A stretch of DNA of 64,000 bases from Chrysaora quinquecirrha (GCA_014526335.1 JACTAT010000223.1:655570-719569); one strand, 5' to 3'; positions 10,409 through 21,655 are shown, counted from the first letter of the stretch. Numbers and translations: made by a program. Notes: generated from the letters alone by a model not told the origin.

Positions 10409-10980
10409 TCAACTTTTGATAACTTCTATTTCAAAGACATAATAAAAAGGCTTTTTAGTTGGTCTTATAATTGCAAGTAGTTTCCGTGTAAACTCGGATA
10501 TGGATCGTGAGCTTTTGATGTCATTATCTAGCTGATTCCATTCATAAAGAACGTTTTGGAAGTAGGAATGCGAGAAACGAATAGTTCTGCCAACATTCTG
10601 GTCGTATACACGATGATGTCTTAAGTTGTAAGGTTGTTCACATTCTGGGGGTATTTCAGCAAAGAGGCACCCAGGTGAACCAGTTTTTTGTAGATTGTTA
10701 AAATTACACAAGCGTCTGTACCACTTTCTGTGATATAAATCTTCCGAACCTAGTTCCTTATACAGTTTTTGCCAGTTTGTACCTCTCTATGCTCCAGTTA
10801 CAGCCAATGCAGTGTGATGCTGAGTTTGTTCGAGTCGTTTGGCAACATTTTATCTCATTTCGGGGTCATACCTATGGTTGATAATATCACCATAACCAAG
10901 ATGGGGTCTTACATAAAGCTTGTAAACTTGATCATTTCTTGATACTTTTTTGGAGATGTATCTTACACTCAAAAAATAAG
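10409..10980 (-). pseudogene. LINE ORF2 C-terminal fragment
   Basis: Minus-strand translation gives KLYVRPHLGYGDIINHRYDP (about 10920-10860), LEQTQHHTALAVTGA, WYRRLCNFNNLQKTGSPG and then FAEIPPE, YNLRHH, FPY-like FSHSYFQNVLYEWNQLD and a C-terminal LLAIIRPTK. This is the well-known thumb and C-terminal region of animal non-LTR ORF2 proteins. A stop interrupts the frame near 10856. It is probably the 3' end of the same LINE copy as the SGNH fragment. Confidence 0.65.
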
Positions 10981-11130
10981 GGTGCTTGATAGGGTTTTTC
11001 AACTTAATAAGGGTTTTTTCCACTGTTGGGGTTTTTTGAAAAACCTAAAAAGTTTTTATATTTCTAAGAGTTTTTCTAGGGGTTTTTTGCAGTGCCGCTG
11101 GGTTTTTAAAACACGTAAGGGTTTTTTAAA
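10975..11130. repeat. Patch of irregular GGGTTTTT motifs
   Basis: Runs of G followed by T recur about every 20-35 bases: AGGGTTTTTC, AAGGGTTTTTT, GGGGTTTTTTG, GAGTTTTTC, AGGGGTTTTTTG, TGGGTTTTTA and AAGGGTTTTTTA. Spacing is irregular, so it is not a simple tandem array. No coding role is apparent. Confidence 0.5.
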
Positions 11131-12780
11131 AATTAATGCGCTTAGCAAGCAAAAGCTCTACAGGCAAAGCTTGTACGCTAAAATTAATACTTCTGAAATG
11201 GATATGTGTATTTTACTCCCAAATGCTATTGTTTTTTTCGATTCACCTGATTGATATTGCACCATTTTTCTAGGTACTGATGTTCAAGCAAGACTCCGAA
11301 GTAGCTTGCTAGAGTTCTGAAAGTTAAAAGAAATTTTTAGACTGGTTTAGATTGAGGGAGAACCTTTTTGCAGTAACCTTAAAAGTAAATCAGAAATTCA
11401 ACTTGATAGCACTGCATGACAAATTTGAATAGCGATTGTAGTTGTAGTTGTGAATAAGCATCCTACATTACAAATTGCAATATATTTCTGTCGATTTGTC
11501 ATGAAGATCTACCTATAAGTTAAGGCTAGCCACTAGAAATACTAATAGCCCACTGTACATTCATGTTGATTTTGGCTATTTTAGGCCAAGAAGAACTCCA
11601 AGCCTTACGGTCATATAAATTTACAAAGCACATTTAAGGGCATATTTTCAAAATTTACAAAACTATTTTCCAGACGTATTGGAAATTTTGTTGAAAAATT
11701 TGGTTGGTGAAGTTAGCTTGGCTATAGGCTAGATAGAAGAGTTGGGCAAAACAAAAAGCCTCCTCAAAATTAACTGCCAAAAATGAAAAGCAAAATTTAC
11801 AAAAAAATAAAAGGAGTCTTTCAGTGTAGTAAAATATGTTTGAGCAAATATTCCCTAACATCACGAAATTAAGCTCTATCTATATCTAAAAAACATTAAA
11901 AACCTGAACTAAATTAAAGTAAATTAAAGTAAGCCTTAGGGGGAAATTTTAGGTGTTCCCACCTTGCATTAGAAGGAAAAACCTTCAGTTTTTTGAAAAT
12001 CTATGCATGACTCATGCAACAATCATGAAACACTAAAGGTGAAACTAAACAACGTACCTGATTAATGAAGAAGTAACAAAATCCTTCATAGATTTGATTT
12101 TTTCCATGCAAAAACAAATTTAGCACTACTATCTATCCTTTCTGGCCTGTACTGACAGAAAACATTTTGACTGCAACTTCAAGTTCAACTTCTAGTTTCA
12201 AACTCAATTTCGAATCATCAAATTCTAAAATATTTCCAGTCTTCCAATTGGGTAGAAGTCTGTTTTAGAAACCTTTGAGATTCATTCACAATCTAGAAAG
12301 CTGAATGAAAACGAATTAGGAAATAGCAAAATGTTCTCGAAAATCTGAGAGGTCGAAAGGTAATTTTGGAAAAGTAGAAACATTGGAGACTCAGAACTCT
12401 TAATGTTTCACAGTCTGCACTCTTCGCAGAAATTCTTGTCTCCAAATCGAGTTCTCCTGTTTTCAAGAAAAGAGCAACCTTAAATCCCCATGGGGGTACT
12501 CCAATAGAGGCCTGACACTGGGTCAAGTTGGTTTTACGGTCTTGGTAAATGACTACCAAGTGACCAGATTATAACAATAAAGAAATGATACAGTAACTTT
12601 GGGGTGTGGCATGATACTATTCCTCTTTGCATCCAATTTTCTGGTGTTTTGAGCTTAGTTTGTAACTTTGTCCGTACTCAAAAGTAGCAAACGTTTTACA
12701 GGAGATTTTTTGCCTGATGGAAAGCTATTAAACAGTGTGACATATAGAATTTTACACTACAAATTAGGGTTATTGTTTTA
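11131..12780. other. AT-rich stretch without recognisable genes
   Basis: No coding exon, RNA gene or mobile-element protein is recognised on either strand. Open frames are short and of low complexity. A small direct repeat TAAATTAAAG occurs twice near 11912-11931. Confidence 0.5.
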
Positions 12781-13002
12781 TTTACCTATAAAATTTAGCC
12801 CAAAAAGGGAACTGAAATCATTTTCTTCGTTTTCTATTTAGATTCGTATTCAGTCCTGTAAATATCTTGCATTGCGGAAAATCAATACCGCTAGCCACTA
12901 ATTTGCGTTTTTAATACCATTTTGCTATACTATATTTATTTGCCAATAAAATTTAGCCCAGAAAGGGGGACTAAAATCATTTTCTTCATTTTCTATATAC
13001 CA

Positions 13003-13531
13003 ATTCAGCATCCGGGAAACTTCGGCGCGCTAAGTGGTTTTGGGCGAGTTATTGGGTGAAACTTTCTCTCTGGTGTTGAAGCTGCTTCGTGAAGACAACG
13101 CATTATCAACTCGGCTCAGAGAAAGTAAAAAAATTTGCGCATTACTTGTCGAATTTTCTTACTCTTACTTTTTATTTGCGTAGTTTGTTATCTTGGGAAC
13201 AGCTTTCTTAAAAGCTCTTGTAAGTACCTTGATCTGGCAAGCTGCGCGGACAGCTAACTCTATCGCATCTGTCTGTGTTTGGGCCTAAAGAGAAACGTGT
13301 AATAAGATGGTAAATGGAAACTGTGCCATGGTATCTTGCATTAATAGTCAGTACAAACTTAAATCATGGAAGAAAAAAGAATGTAAAATGCATACAGGAC
13401 AGTTACACAGTGATTGCCCTTGTCTCAGCCTTGTCCTTGTCTTTCACAAAGCAGCATCGACACCAGAGAGAAAGTTTCACCCAATAACTCGCCCCAAACC
13501 TCTTAGCACCCCGAAGTTTCCCGGATGCTGA
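13003..13531. mobile_element. MITE-like DNA transposon with about 95-bp inverted ends
   Basis: The left end, ATTCAGCATCCGGGAAAC at about 13004, continuing through GCGAGTTATTGGGTGAAAC and CTCTCTGGTGTTGAAGC, is matched in reverse complement at 13440-13531 with few differences. AATT flanks both ends (13003-13006 and 13528-13531), either as a 4-bp duplication or as part of the ends. The insertion splits a dispersed repeat cleanly, because the repeat resumes on the far side. The interior encodes a THAP-like protein remnant, so it is probably derived from a THAP-class transposon. Confidence 0.7.
13307..13441 (+). pseudogene. THAP-like DNA-binding domain remnant
   Basis: The frame starts MVNGNCAMVSCINSQYKLKS and continues KKKECKMHTG and CPCLSL, with Cys spacing like the modified THAP-type fingers at the N terminus of some invertebrate transposon proteins. 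After about 45 residues the frame runs into the right inverted end of the MITE, so only the first part of the gene remains. A THAP-type finger binds transposon ends; here it is a remnant of the parent element. Confidence 0.45.
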
Positions 13532-13699
13532 ATTCGTGTATTAGATTTACATTCAGTCTTGTAAATGCAGTGCGTCTTGCATTACAGAAATTCAATACCG
13601 CTAGCCAGTTAGTTGCGGTATTTGCCAATAAAATTTTGCCCAAAAAGGGGACTATAGTCATTTTCTTCCTTTTCTATTTAGATTCGCATTCAGTCTTGT

Positions 13700-13860
13700 A
13701 AATACTGTGAATATAACTGTAAATAAATATAAGTATAAATGTAATAGAATAGAATCTAATACAAATATAAGATAATATAATATATTATAAATATGATATA
13801 AATATAACAGTAAATGTAACAGTAAATACAGTAAATACAATATTGTAAATACAAACAATC
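13700..13860. repeat. AT-rich low-complexity tract
   Basis: A run of degenerate AAATATAA, AATATAAT and AGTAAATAC repeats. It separates the last copy of the dispersed repeat from its usual CAATACCGCTA end at 13859, so it probably expanded inside that copy. Confidence 0.7.
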
Positions 13861-13879
13861 AATACCGCTACGCTCTTTT

Positions 13880-14245
13880 TGTATAAGAAACTAAGATTTA
13901 TTCACTACTCAAAGTTTCTTAGTTTTAAGAGACAATGTTGGTACTGAAAGTTTCTTAGCAATTTCTTAGGGATCAAATTTTTTAGTGTCAAAACAGGTAA
14001 TTGACATTTGCATTGGACAAATAGAAGAAGGAATACAATTAACATTTCCATGCACTGTTTTTTTTTAAATAGACACTGGTGGTGTATGTAACAGAAGTTC
14101 GTTTTTCGATGCTATATTTCTAATTCTGAAGATTGTTGAGACCTGTGAGCTTATTATCATTTTGGGTCGAGTACTGAAAGTTTCTTAATCAATACTGATC
14201 TCAGTACTGAGTTTCTTATAAACAGGTTTCTTAAAAACAAAAGAG
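13880..14245. repeat. Repeated GTACTGAAAGTTTCTTA motif
   Basis: GTACTGAAAGTTTCTTA occurs at about 13940 and 14171, with partial versions CAAAGTTTCTTAG (13910), GTACTGAGTTTCTTATAA (14203) and GGTTTCTTAAAAAC (14225). GTTTCTTAGTTTTAAGAGAC could form a weak hairpin. It may be the end of a non-autonomous element. Confidence 0.4.
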
Positions 14246-14408
14246 TGTCAATCCAAGAAATCAATCCACAAGATGTGTGTTTATTATTTTACAATAGGCA
14301 ACACAAATTCAAGATACAGATCAAAATTGAAAAGCATCTTCTTAGCAATGTTATTTCCGTACAAATTGCTATGGAAACATTCCCATGCAGATATCCTGAA
14401 ACCACTGT

Positions 14409-14908
14409 NNNNNNNNNNNNNNNNNNNNNNNNNNNNNNNNNNNNNNNNNNNNNNNNNNNNNNNNNNNNNNNNNNNNNNNNNNNNNNNNNNNNNNNNNNNN
14501 NNNNNNNNNNNNNNNNNNNNNNNNNNNNNNNNNNNNNNNNNNNNNNNNNNNNNNNNNNNNNNNNNNNNNNNNNNNNNNNNNNNNNNNNNNNNNNNNNNNN
14601 NNNNNNNNNNNNNNNNNNNNNNNNNNNNNNNNNNNNNNNNNNNNNNNNNNNNNNNNNNNNNNNNNNNNNNNNNNNNNNNNNNNNNNNNNNNNNNNNNNNN
14701 NNNNNNNNNNNNNNNNNNNNNNNNNNNNNNNNNNNNNNNNNNNNNNNNNNNNNNNNNNNNNNNNNNNNNNNNNNNNNNNNNNNNNNNNNNNNNNNNNNNN
14801 NNNNNNNNNNNNNNNNNNNNNNNNNNNNNNNNNNNNNNNNNNNNNNNNNNNNNNNNNNNNNNNNNNNNNNNNNNNNNNNNNNNNNNNNNNNNNNNNNNNN
14901 NNNNNNNN
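14409..14908. other. Assembly gap of 500 N
   Basis: Exactly 500 undetermined bases, a conventional scaffold gap. True length is unknown. The 5' end of the downstream PIN-like gene may lie inside it. Confidence 0.99.
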
Positions 14909-17900
14909 TAGATTAGAAAATAAGAAACAGACAGCTTATCAAGCATCAACCGCAACAAATGCATCAGGGGAGAAAGATGCTGGTTTGCAAAATACAACAC
15001 AAAGACTATCAAGACGCTCTGTCACGTCAGTTGACTGGAATAAATGTATTTTCTGCCAGTTGGATTCGTCTAAAAATCGCCTTTGCTCTATCATGACTTT
15101 TGGCTTAAGTAGTCGAATAATTAAGGCCGCTCCACTGGATCAGAAGCTTTCTGTTAGGTTGGCAGATGTGAATGACCTAATAGCATCGGAAGGAAAATAC
15201 CATTTGAGCTGTTTGGCGGCATTCGATAGGTCAACTGAACGAACGAAGAAAGAAGGTAATAAGGCCGACCTCGCATTCATTTGGCTTTGCAACGAACTTG
15301 AACAAGCTGCAAAAAAAGGCTTGGTCTTCCAATTGGTCGATGTATGGGAAAGGTACGTTGACTTAGCCAAAGACTTAGCAATAACAATTCCACAATCATT
15401 TGTCAGCAGAAGGGCTACATTCAAAGAGAAACTTGTTTCTCAACTGAATGGAGACTTTCAGTTTTTCCAGCCTTTGAACGTTGACCCTTCAAAACGACAA
15501 ACGTTGTTAATTCCAACCCAGTACGAAAGCCATGTTGTTTCTCAACTTGCGCACGAAAATGAATACGACGGAGAGCACATTAGTATACCAACGTATCAGC
15601 CAAAACAAGATGATGTATTTATGTCTCTTGTCCATGTTGCATTAAAGATACGCGGTGATATCCTCGCTCAACCTGGCCATAAAGGATTATCAGTGAGTGA
15701 GAAAGACGAAGCCGAGTGCATACCTGATAGTCTGTATATGTTCTTAAGGCTTTTATACGGTGGTCAAGAGGTTTTTGATGGAGTTGAAGAGGGACATGAA
15801 GAGACACGCACAAGACGACTTGTTTGTAGCGCTGCACAGGATTTGATATACGGAATAAGCAACGGCAAGAAATGGACACCAAAGCACATTGGGTTGACAA
15901 GTACGTTACATCAAGCTACTAGATCAAAGGATTTGGTCAACGTATTCCATCGAGCTGGTCATTGTTTGAGCTACAAACAATTACTGCAAGTTGACACTGC
16001 AATGGCAAATGATACTCTGAACTCGGTTGATACCACCACAGGTGCAGTAATACCAAAGAATTTTGTCTCAAATGAGTTCATACACTTTACAGCAGACAAC
16101 ATCGATATTCTAGATGAATCGCTTGATGGAAAAAATACATTTCATGCAACTCAGCTTGCAGCATACCAGAGAACAACTGGAAATGAGCAGAACTTACTTG
16201 CAACTGTAGAAAAATCTGCAAAAAACAACTTACAAGTTCCAGAAATTCTTGAAGAGTTGTTGCCAGTTAAAATAAATGAAGGTAAAGCTAATCCAACTTT
16301 TCAAAATCCAGTCGATTCAAGTTGGTTTGATACAAAGGGTAGCGTTCTTGAATGCGAGAAGAAAGCAATAGCAAGCGATCAAGCATTTCTCCTGCATCGT
16401 CAAGAGCAACAGGACAAGCCTAGTTGGACAAGCTTTAATCAGCAGAATTCATCAACAGACCACAATAAAACCTCGGTTGGTCATCTGCCAATAATACTAG
16501 CACCAGCTCATGAACTCGATACTTTGAACACTGTGGTCAGGAGGTGCATGTCAATATCTCGTCATTTTAGGTGGTCTTCACATATCTATGAACTTTTTGA
16601 AGGTAATAGGGAAGCATATGGAGGCAAGTGGCCTTAAAGAAGCATGGATTGAAAGTGGTATTCTCGGACCAGTTGCAGTAGAGCTTGTGTTTTCCGGAAA
16701 AGCGTACAAAAAAGCAATGCGAGCTCACAAGCAATCGATTCAAGCTTTGTGGCGGATTTTGATCCCAAAATTATTTGAAGAATTGAAATTAGTTAACAAC
16801 GATCTCTATGAGAGTACCTGTTCCATTCAAGATGATTGTGATAAAATTGCAGGGCTTGTGGCTATGATCAAAGGAGATACTTACCGGAATATTTTCGCCA
16901 AGTTCGTAGAAAGCGAGTCTGAGAAGAACGTTAACTTTCGTTTTTGGTGGAGCTATATGGAGATGGTTTCGATCCTGCTTATGTTCACTAGAGCTCAAAG
17001 AGAAGGAAACTGGGAATTACGTGTGGTGTCCTTTGTTCGAATGGTTCCCTTTTTCTTCCGCTATGATCACCAAAATTATGCGCGTTGAAGTCAAAGAGGA
17101 GTTTGCTAAGGGGAATTTCGTTGTAAAATGTTCAGAAACATAATTTAACGAAGTCGACCCAGACCATGCTCAAGAGTGGCTGAATGGTACAGGAAAACGA
17201 GCTGGTGGCATAGTAGGAATTACAAGAACATCTTCGGCCTTGCTAAGATGGAGCCTTTCGTTCAACCTGCGAACACACATGGCAGCAAAAACACACGAAT
17301 TGTATGGTCTGTTATCAGATAAGACAATCTCAGTTGAAACCTTGCCATCCAGGATAAAAAGAGACAACAAAGATGAAGATTCTCTGCTTGCTATCTTTCA
17401 GATATCTATCTATCTATCTAACTGCTTACAGCTGATACGCCAGGTGACATTTTGCAAAACATAGCAACCAAAGACCTCGCAAGCAACGAAATTCAAGAAT
17501 CGTTGTTGAATGCAGCAGTTCTTGGCCAGGAGCAAGTTTTAGACTTTGTCACAAAAAGACTGACACTATCGAACACAGAGCAGCCAATGATTTCCTTTTA
17601 TGAACCCATGAAACGATGCAATGCGCTTAACTTTCAAAGCCTTTACGAAGTCACGAGAAATTCAAATGACAAGGAGAAGAGGACAGTCTTAAAGGCTGAT
17701 CGAAATATTCTGATGCGGTTGATCACTGCCTATGAAGGTGGCCGTCAAGTTGATCTTAGGAGCATCCTCACGAATTGATGCCAGTTCCACTCTCTCTAGC
17801 TGAACTAAACGGCTCTATTCAGACAGGAAATAAGTCTGTCCTTATTGACAAGCTGACGGATGGTATTGATTGTCCGGAGAGTATTGATCTTTGCGGGAAA

Positions 17901-19128
17901 ACAGGGTGCCTTATCATCGATGGTCAGGCTCTAGTGGTATCATTAGGCAAACCAAATGGTTGTTCTTCATTTGGTGATCTTGCAGATATGTTTGTCAAAG
18001 CGGTATTTCAAATGGGTAGACAATATCAGAGAATCGATGTTGTTTCTGACCAGTATAGACAACTGTCAATCAAAGCTGGTACTAGAACCAGACGGACAAA
18101 AACTATCCGGCCTATACGGCGCGTTATAGAAAGCAGTTTGGTACCCCTTCCAAAAGCCTGGTCAAACTTTATGGTGCTACCAGAAAACAAAGCAGATCTT
18201 GCACGCTTCCTCTCAGAAGAATTGCTTCACCAAGCCCCTGAGGATAAAGAGATTGTTACAGCGGGTGGATTCAGCAATGAATTACTTGCCCAGTCATCAA
18301 AATTCTACACCGATACCTTATCTCTGAGTGCAGACCATGAAGAAGCAGACACCAGACTTGTCCTTCATGCCATCAATGCTGCCTGTGATACAGTGGTAGT
18401 TGCTGCCAGAGATACAGATGTGCTCATTATTTTCGTGTCTCATACTGACAGAATGCAATGCAAAGATCTTTGGATGAGGTCCGGAACATCAAAGAAGAGG
18501 AAATATATTCCAGTCAAAGAAATACTTCACGTTTTGCCAGAAGGATCCGTTAGATCACTCATTCCCTTTCACACAATTACAGGTTGTGACACAACTTCGT
18601 ACTTATCAGGTCATACGAAGGCATCTGCATGGAGAGTGTTTAAAGAATCATATCAGCTCTTGGAAAATTTAGGAGAAAGAGGCATCAACAAGCATGTCAT
18701 TCAGAAAGCGGAGCAATTCCTTTGTCACATTTATGGTGCAGGTCACAAGAACACTACAAATGAGGCTCGACATGCTATTTTTTTTTAAGAAAGGAAAACC
18801 TGAAGCATTGCCTCCAACCAGTGATGCAGCACGACTTCACATAAGAAGAGCACACTTCCAATCAATGATATGGAAACAAGCCGGATCTCCGCTTCAGGAT
18901 TTACCATCTCCAACTGATTTCGGATGGCAAGTTTCTGATGATCAATTAAAGCCGATTCTAATGACAGTAGAAGCCATTCCTACTTCTTCGCTGGAAATGA
19001 TCTTTTGTGGATGTAACACACAGTGCAGTAACAACCGCTGCAGATGCAGAAAATCAAGGCTGCCATGTACATTGTTATGTAATTGCAAGAAAGCTACAGA
19101 AGACACCTGTCTGAACGATCAACATTGA
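14909..19128 (+). pseudogene. Large repeat-family gene with PIN-like nuclease motifs and Cys-rich C terminus
   Basis: About 1,300 residues spread over five frames. N-terminal part: CIFCQLD at 15046 and GKYHLSCLAAF at 15193. Middle: GGLHISMNFLKVIGKHME at 16569, which is out of frame with the preceding part, and LNGTGKRAGGIVGITRTSSAL at 17182. C-terminal half: TGCLIIDGQALVVS (17905), HEEADTRLVLHA (18338), ARDTDVLIIF (18408), FHTITGCDTTSYLSG (18569). The acids in IDG, EAD, DTD and GCDT follow the order seen in PIN/FEN-type nucleases; this is my inference. The end is a Cys-rich CXC-like motif, CGCNTQC...CRCRKSRLPC (19007-19085). Breaks: shifts near 16567, 17047 and 18780, stops near 17141 and 17776, and an (ATCT)n insertion at 17402. 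The family looks mobile because of its broken state and setting, but no transposase motif was recognised. Confidence 0.55.
17402..17421. repeat. (ATCT)n microsatellite inside a coding frame
   Basis: About five ATCT units interrupt the PIN-like gene between FQ... at 17397 and the resuming ADTPGDILQNIA at 17433. The insertion shifts the frame. Confidence 0.7.
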
Positions 19129-19134
19129 GATATT

Positions 19135-20320
19135 TACTTACTGGTATTTAAAGTATTTTTAATCACGTTCAACTTGGGTTATGTTAAGATTCGGACAAGA
19201 CACTCGGTAATTCATTTTAAGTTTTGATTTAGGGTTTAGCTTTTTTATAGTACTATTCCAGCTTGGTACTCTTGGCACATGAAAATGATATATTTTCTTT
19301 GAGGAGTTCAGCATTTTTGCAGATAATGACGTCATGAAAAAAATAATGATTCTCAATAAAATATAGTCATAGGATTGCATATTTTTGGTCTTTTTGATAC
19401 ATTGCAGATGTCTTCTGCGAAGAATGCAAGCAACTGACAAGTATCACAAATGGGAAACTAATATTAAAATTTTCATAAAATGTGACGTCATAATGACGTC
19501 AAGAGTTATATAAAGCATTAAAAAAGTACCCTATTGTATACATATTGTTGCTGTACATCATTGCACCAGGTTTTGTCTTCATAGTTGCAATATTGACAAC
19601 TCGTAGTCATATATGGTGAGAGAAATTGTCATAAACAAATTTTCTAAGTTTGGAAGGCAGCCATTTTGAATATGGAAATTAAGGCCCTAAATGCAAAAAT
19701 TTCGCTTGGGATCCACCAAATTCGTAATCAGCATGGTCGAAATACCCTAAAACAACTGGATCCCAGCTTCTACCCCTAAATGCCCCTTGCATTATATTTG
19801 CTGGGAAATGGAACCAGTCTATTTAGTGTGAAATGCTTGCTATGTCACTGACTTTCAATTGAAACAAAAAGTGAAGGATTTATTTGCTATTTTGGTCTAA
19901 AAATGATAGAAAACTTTGAAGCAGTCACTTAAAAATGCTATGGAAAATATTTCACGACATTACAGGCTACAAAACAGTGATGAGATAACTTCTACCTTGA
20001 CAGTTGACTCAAAGTTTTTTCATTTTCAAATGCAATGTAGTTCAAGCTTTTGTGTCAGGTTATAATTTTTACTCAAAAACAGAGTGTCGGAGAAGAAATT
20101 GAAGATTTTTCTGCAGATAAAGATCTCAGGTGAGTGAATTTTGAACTTATTGTTTTTATTGTTTTTTTATTGTTTTTTTTTCTCGTAATGGCTGACAGGT
20201 GAAGCACGTGCTCTGGAGGGGAAATCATTTAGCTGGTTCTCTTACAGCTACTACAGGTAGATTAAGTTCTTGCTCTTCATCTTTTTGTATTTTAAGGCAA
20301 AGTGATATCCTTTAACTAGT
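19135..20320. other. Non-coding stretch before the LINE ORF1-like gene
   Basis: No exon is recognised. A pair of TGACGTCA-like palindromes (GTGACGTCATAATGACGTCA, 19480-19499) is followed by TTATATAAAG at 19507, a possible promoter. Later sequence may be the 5' leader of the LINE whose ORF1 starts at 20328. Confidence 0.35.
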
Positions 20321-20327
20321 AATTAAA

Positions 20328-21260
20328 ATGACAGAACAGTCACTTGCAGAAACATCACCAGATAAAGTTGAATCTAGCCTAGGCCCATCGGCGCCTTTTT
20401 CGACAACAAAAGGGAAGGATGACTTTAATTCAGTTGAAGAATTCAAAAAATTCTATGACCTACCAAGGGCGAAAGAAAAAAAAGCAACTGGTAAATCTGC
20501 TCCCTGCGAATTTGAGGCCTTTAAAGAAGGTCTGTATGCGCCAACTGCATTGTTTTACTGTTTTAAAACGCAGGGCCAAAGGCTCCCTTTTTGGGTTTAC
20601 GCTATCTGTAGAGTTTTATATAGTGAATCTTTCGGCAGCCAACACGACGTGAACTGGATCGACAAGCATGACCAGAAAGGTCTATTTATTGACATTGAAA
20701 TAAGAGTCAAAGACCTTAAGAGTAATAATTTATCATACGTGATTATTGTTCACCTGGAGACGAATCAAATTTCTGTTCAGGGTCAGAATTATATTGAATT
20801 CATAGACAAAGTTTTCCCAGATATTCTTAACCTTACAAACTCATTCGTTGATGAGAATGATGGAGAAAATCAAACGACGGTTGGCTCATCTGGCCTAGAA
20901 AGATCCCCTGGCAAGAAATTTAAAGGTATGGAAGGCTATGAACTTCAGCCAGGTAAAGTCATTTCTACTGTTGACATGAAAGATTCCAAAGGTACATTGA
21001 CATTGCTATCGAATGACATAGCAAACATCCAAGCCTCATTGAAAAAACTGAATATCAATGACCTCCTTCAAACGGTCATAGACAATCAAAATAACATTAA
21101 CAAGAGACTGAATACTCTAGAAGGTAAAATCCAATCATCTCATCAACCGTGTGCCAATAGTAACCTCTCCGATCATCTTACAAGTATCGAGAAACATGTG
21201 TCAGTAACAGGTGGACAAATATCTGACTCAGTCCGTGAGGATTTGAAAGAAATATATTAA
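20328..21260 (+). CDS. LINE ORF1-like protein, intact 310 aa
   Basis: One of the few uninterrupted frames. The first 90 residues are polar; residues about 95-170 hold a compact domain with PFWVYAICRVLYSESFGSQH and GLFIDIEIRVKD...YVIIVHLETNQISVQGQNY, which I recognise as the N-terminal domain of ORF1 proteins of invertebrate non-LTR retrotransposons. Residues 220-310 are helical with NDIANIQASLKKLNINDLLQ and NNINKRLNTLEGKIQ, likely a coiled coil for self-association. The normal downstream SGNH and reverse-transcriptase parts are absent: the frame ends at TAA 21258 inside an AAATACAT repeat, followed by a Polinton end fragment. The protein may be truncated at its C terminus. ORF1 proteins bind the element RNA. 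Confidence 0.6.
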   Translation: MTEQSLAETSPDKVESSLGPSAPFSTTKGKDDFNSVEEFKKFYDLPRAKEKKATGKSAPCEFEAFKEGLYAPTALFYCFKTQGQRLPFWVYAICRVLYSESFGSQHDVNWIDKHDQKGLFIDIEIRVKDLKSNNLSYVIIVHLETNQISVQGQNYIEFIDKVFPDILNLTNSFVDENDGENQTTVGSSGLERSPGKKFKGMEGYELQPGKVISTVDMKDSKGTLTLLSNDIANIQASLKKLNINDLLQTVIDNQNNINKRLNTLEGKIQSSHQPCANSNLSDHLTSIEKHVSVTGGQISDSVREDLKEIY

Positions 21261-21321
21261 ATAAATACATAAATACATAAATACATAAATACATAAAGAA
21301 ATATATATAATAAATACATAA
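21255..21321. repeat. (AAATACAT)n simple repeat
   Basis: Six or more imperfect AAATACAT units, becoming ATATATAATAAATACATAATATA. It marks the junction between the LINE ORF1 and the Polinton terminal-repeat fragment. Confidence 0.85.
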
Positions 21322-21545
21322 TATAACCATCGTACTATAACACGACCTGATGACGTTATCAGTGACGTCATTGATAGTATGAGCCGCGTGCGCTAGGATC
21401 TGGGACTCTGGAAAACGAGGTTGGAGAAATGAACATAATATATCCATAAAAACCGTCGTACTATAGCGCGACCTTATGACGTCACTGATGACGTCATTGG
21501 TAGTAGGAGCCACCTGGTATTAGACCGCCTCCTTTACAACCTACT
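21322..21545 (-). repeat. Solo Polinton terminal-repeat fragment
   Basis: In reverse complement it begins AGTAGGTTGTAAAGGAGG at 21545 and runs through paired TGACGTCA sites, GGTCGCGCTATAGTACGACGG, CCAACCTCGTTTTCCAGAG and CCTAGCGCACGCGGCTCATACT, the same order as 4229-4440. No Polinton gene is next to it, and no matching ATCTCA duplication follows, so it belongs to a different insertion. The heat-shock-element part is missing. Confidence 0.75.
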
Positions 21546-21655
21546 CGCTACTAACAGCAACTTAAATTCTTCTTTCCCTCTGTGGTTTTGTAAAGATGAT
21601 TTTTTTTCATGACAGAAAGAAAAGGAACCACCACAAAAGGTATATATCTAGGTTA

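Larger units (their letters stand above)
12781..13690. repeat. Three partial copies of a dispersed repeat
   Basis: A module running TTTGCCAATAAAATTTAGC, CCAAAAAGGGGACT, AAATCATTTTCTTC, TTTTCTATTTAGATTC, ATTCAGTCTTGTAAAT, then TCAATACCGCTAGCCA, is seen at about 12778-12900, at about 12942-13000 continuing at 13533-13608 (split by a 529-bp element), and at about 13617-13700. The module also ends near ATACCGCTA at 13862. It has no coding capacity and looks like a non-autonomous element. Confidence 0.65.

Noticed and set aside
14245..15012. Long open frames across 14409-14908
   Set aside because: They run through 500 N bases and carry no information.
21322..21545. Right end of the Polinton that starts at 2311
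   Set aside because: It lacks the ATCTCA duplication and is separated by unrelated genes and an assembly gap; the true right flank of that insertion appears inverted at 3811-4228.
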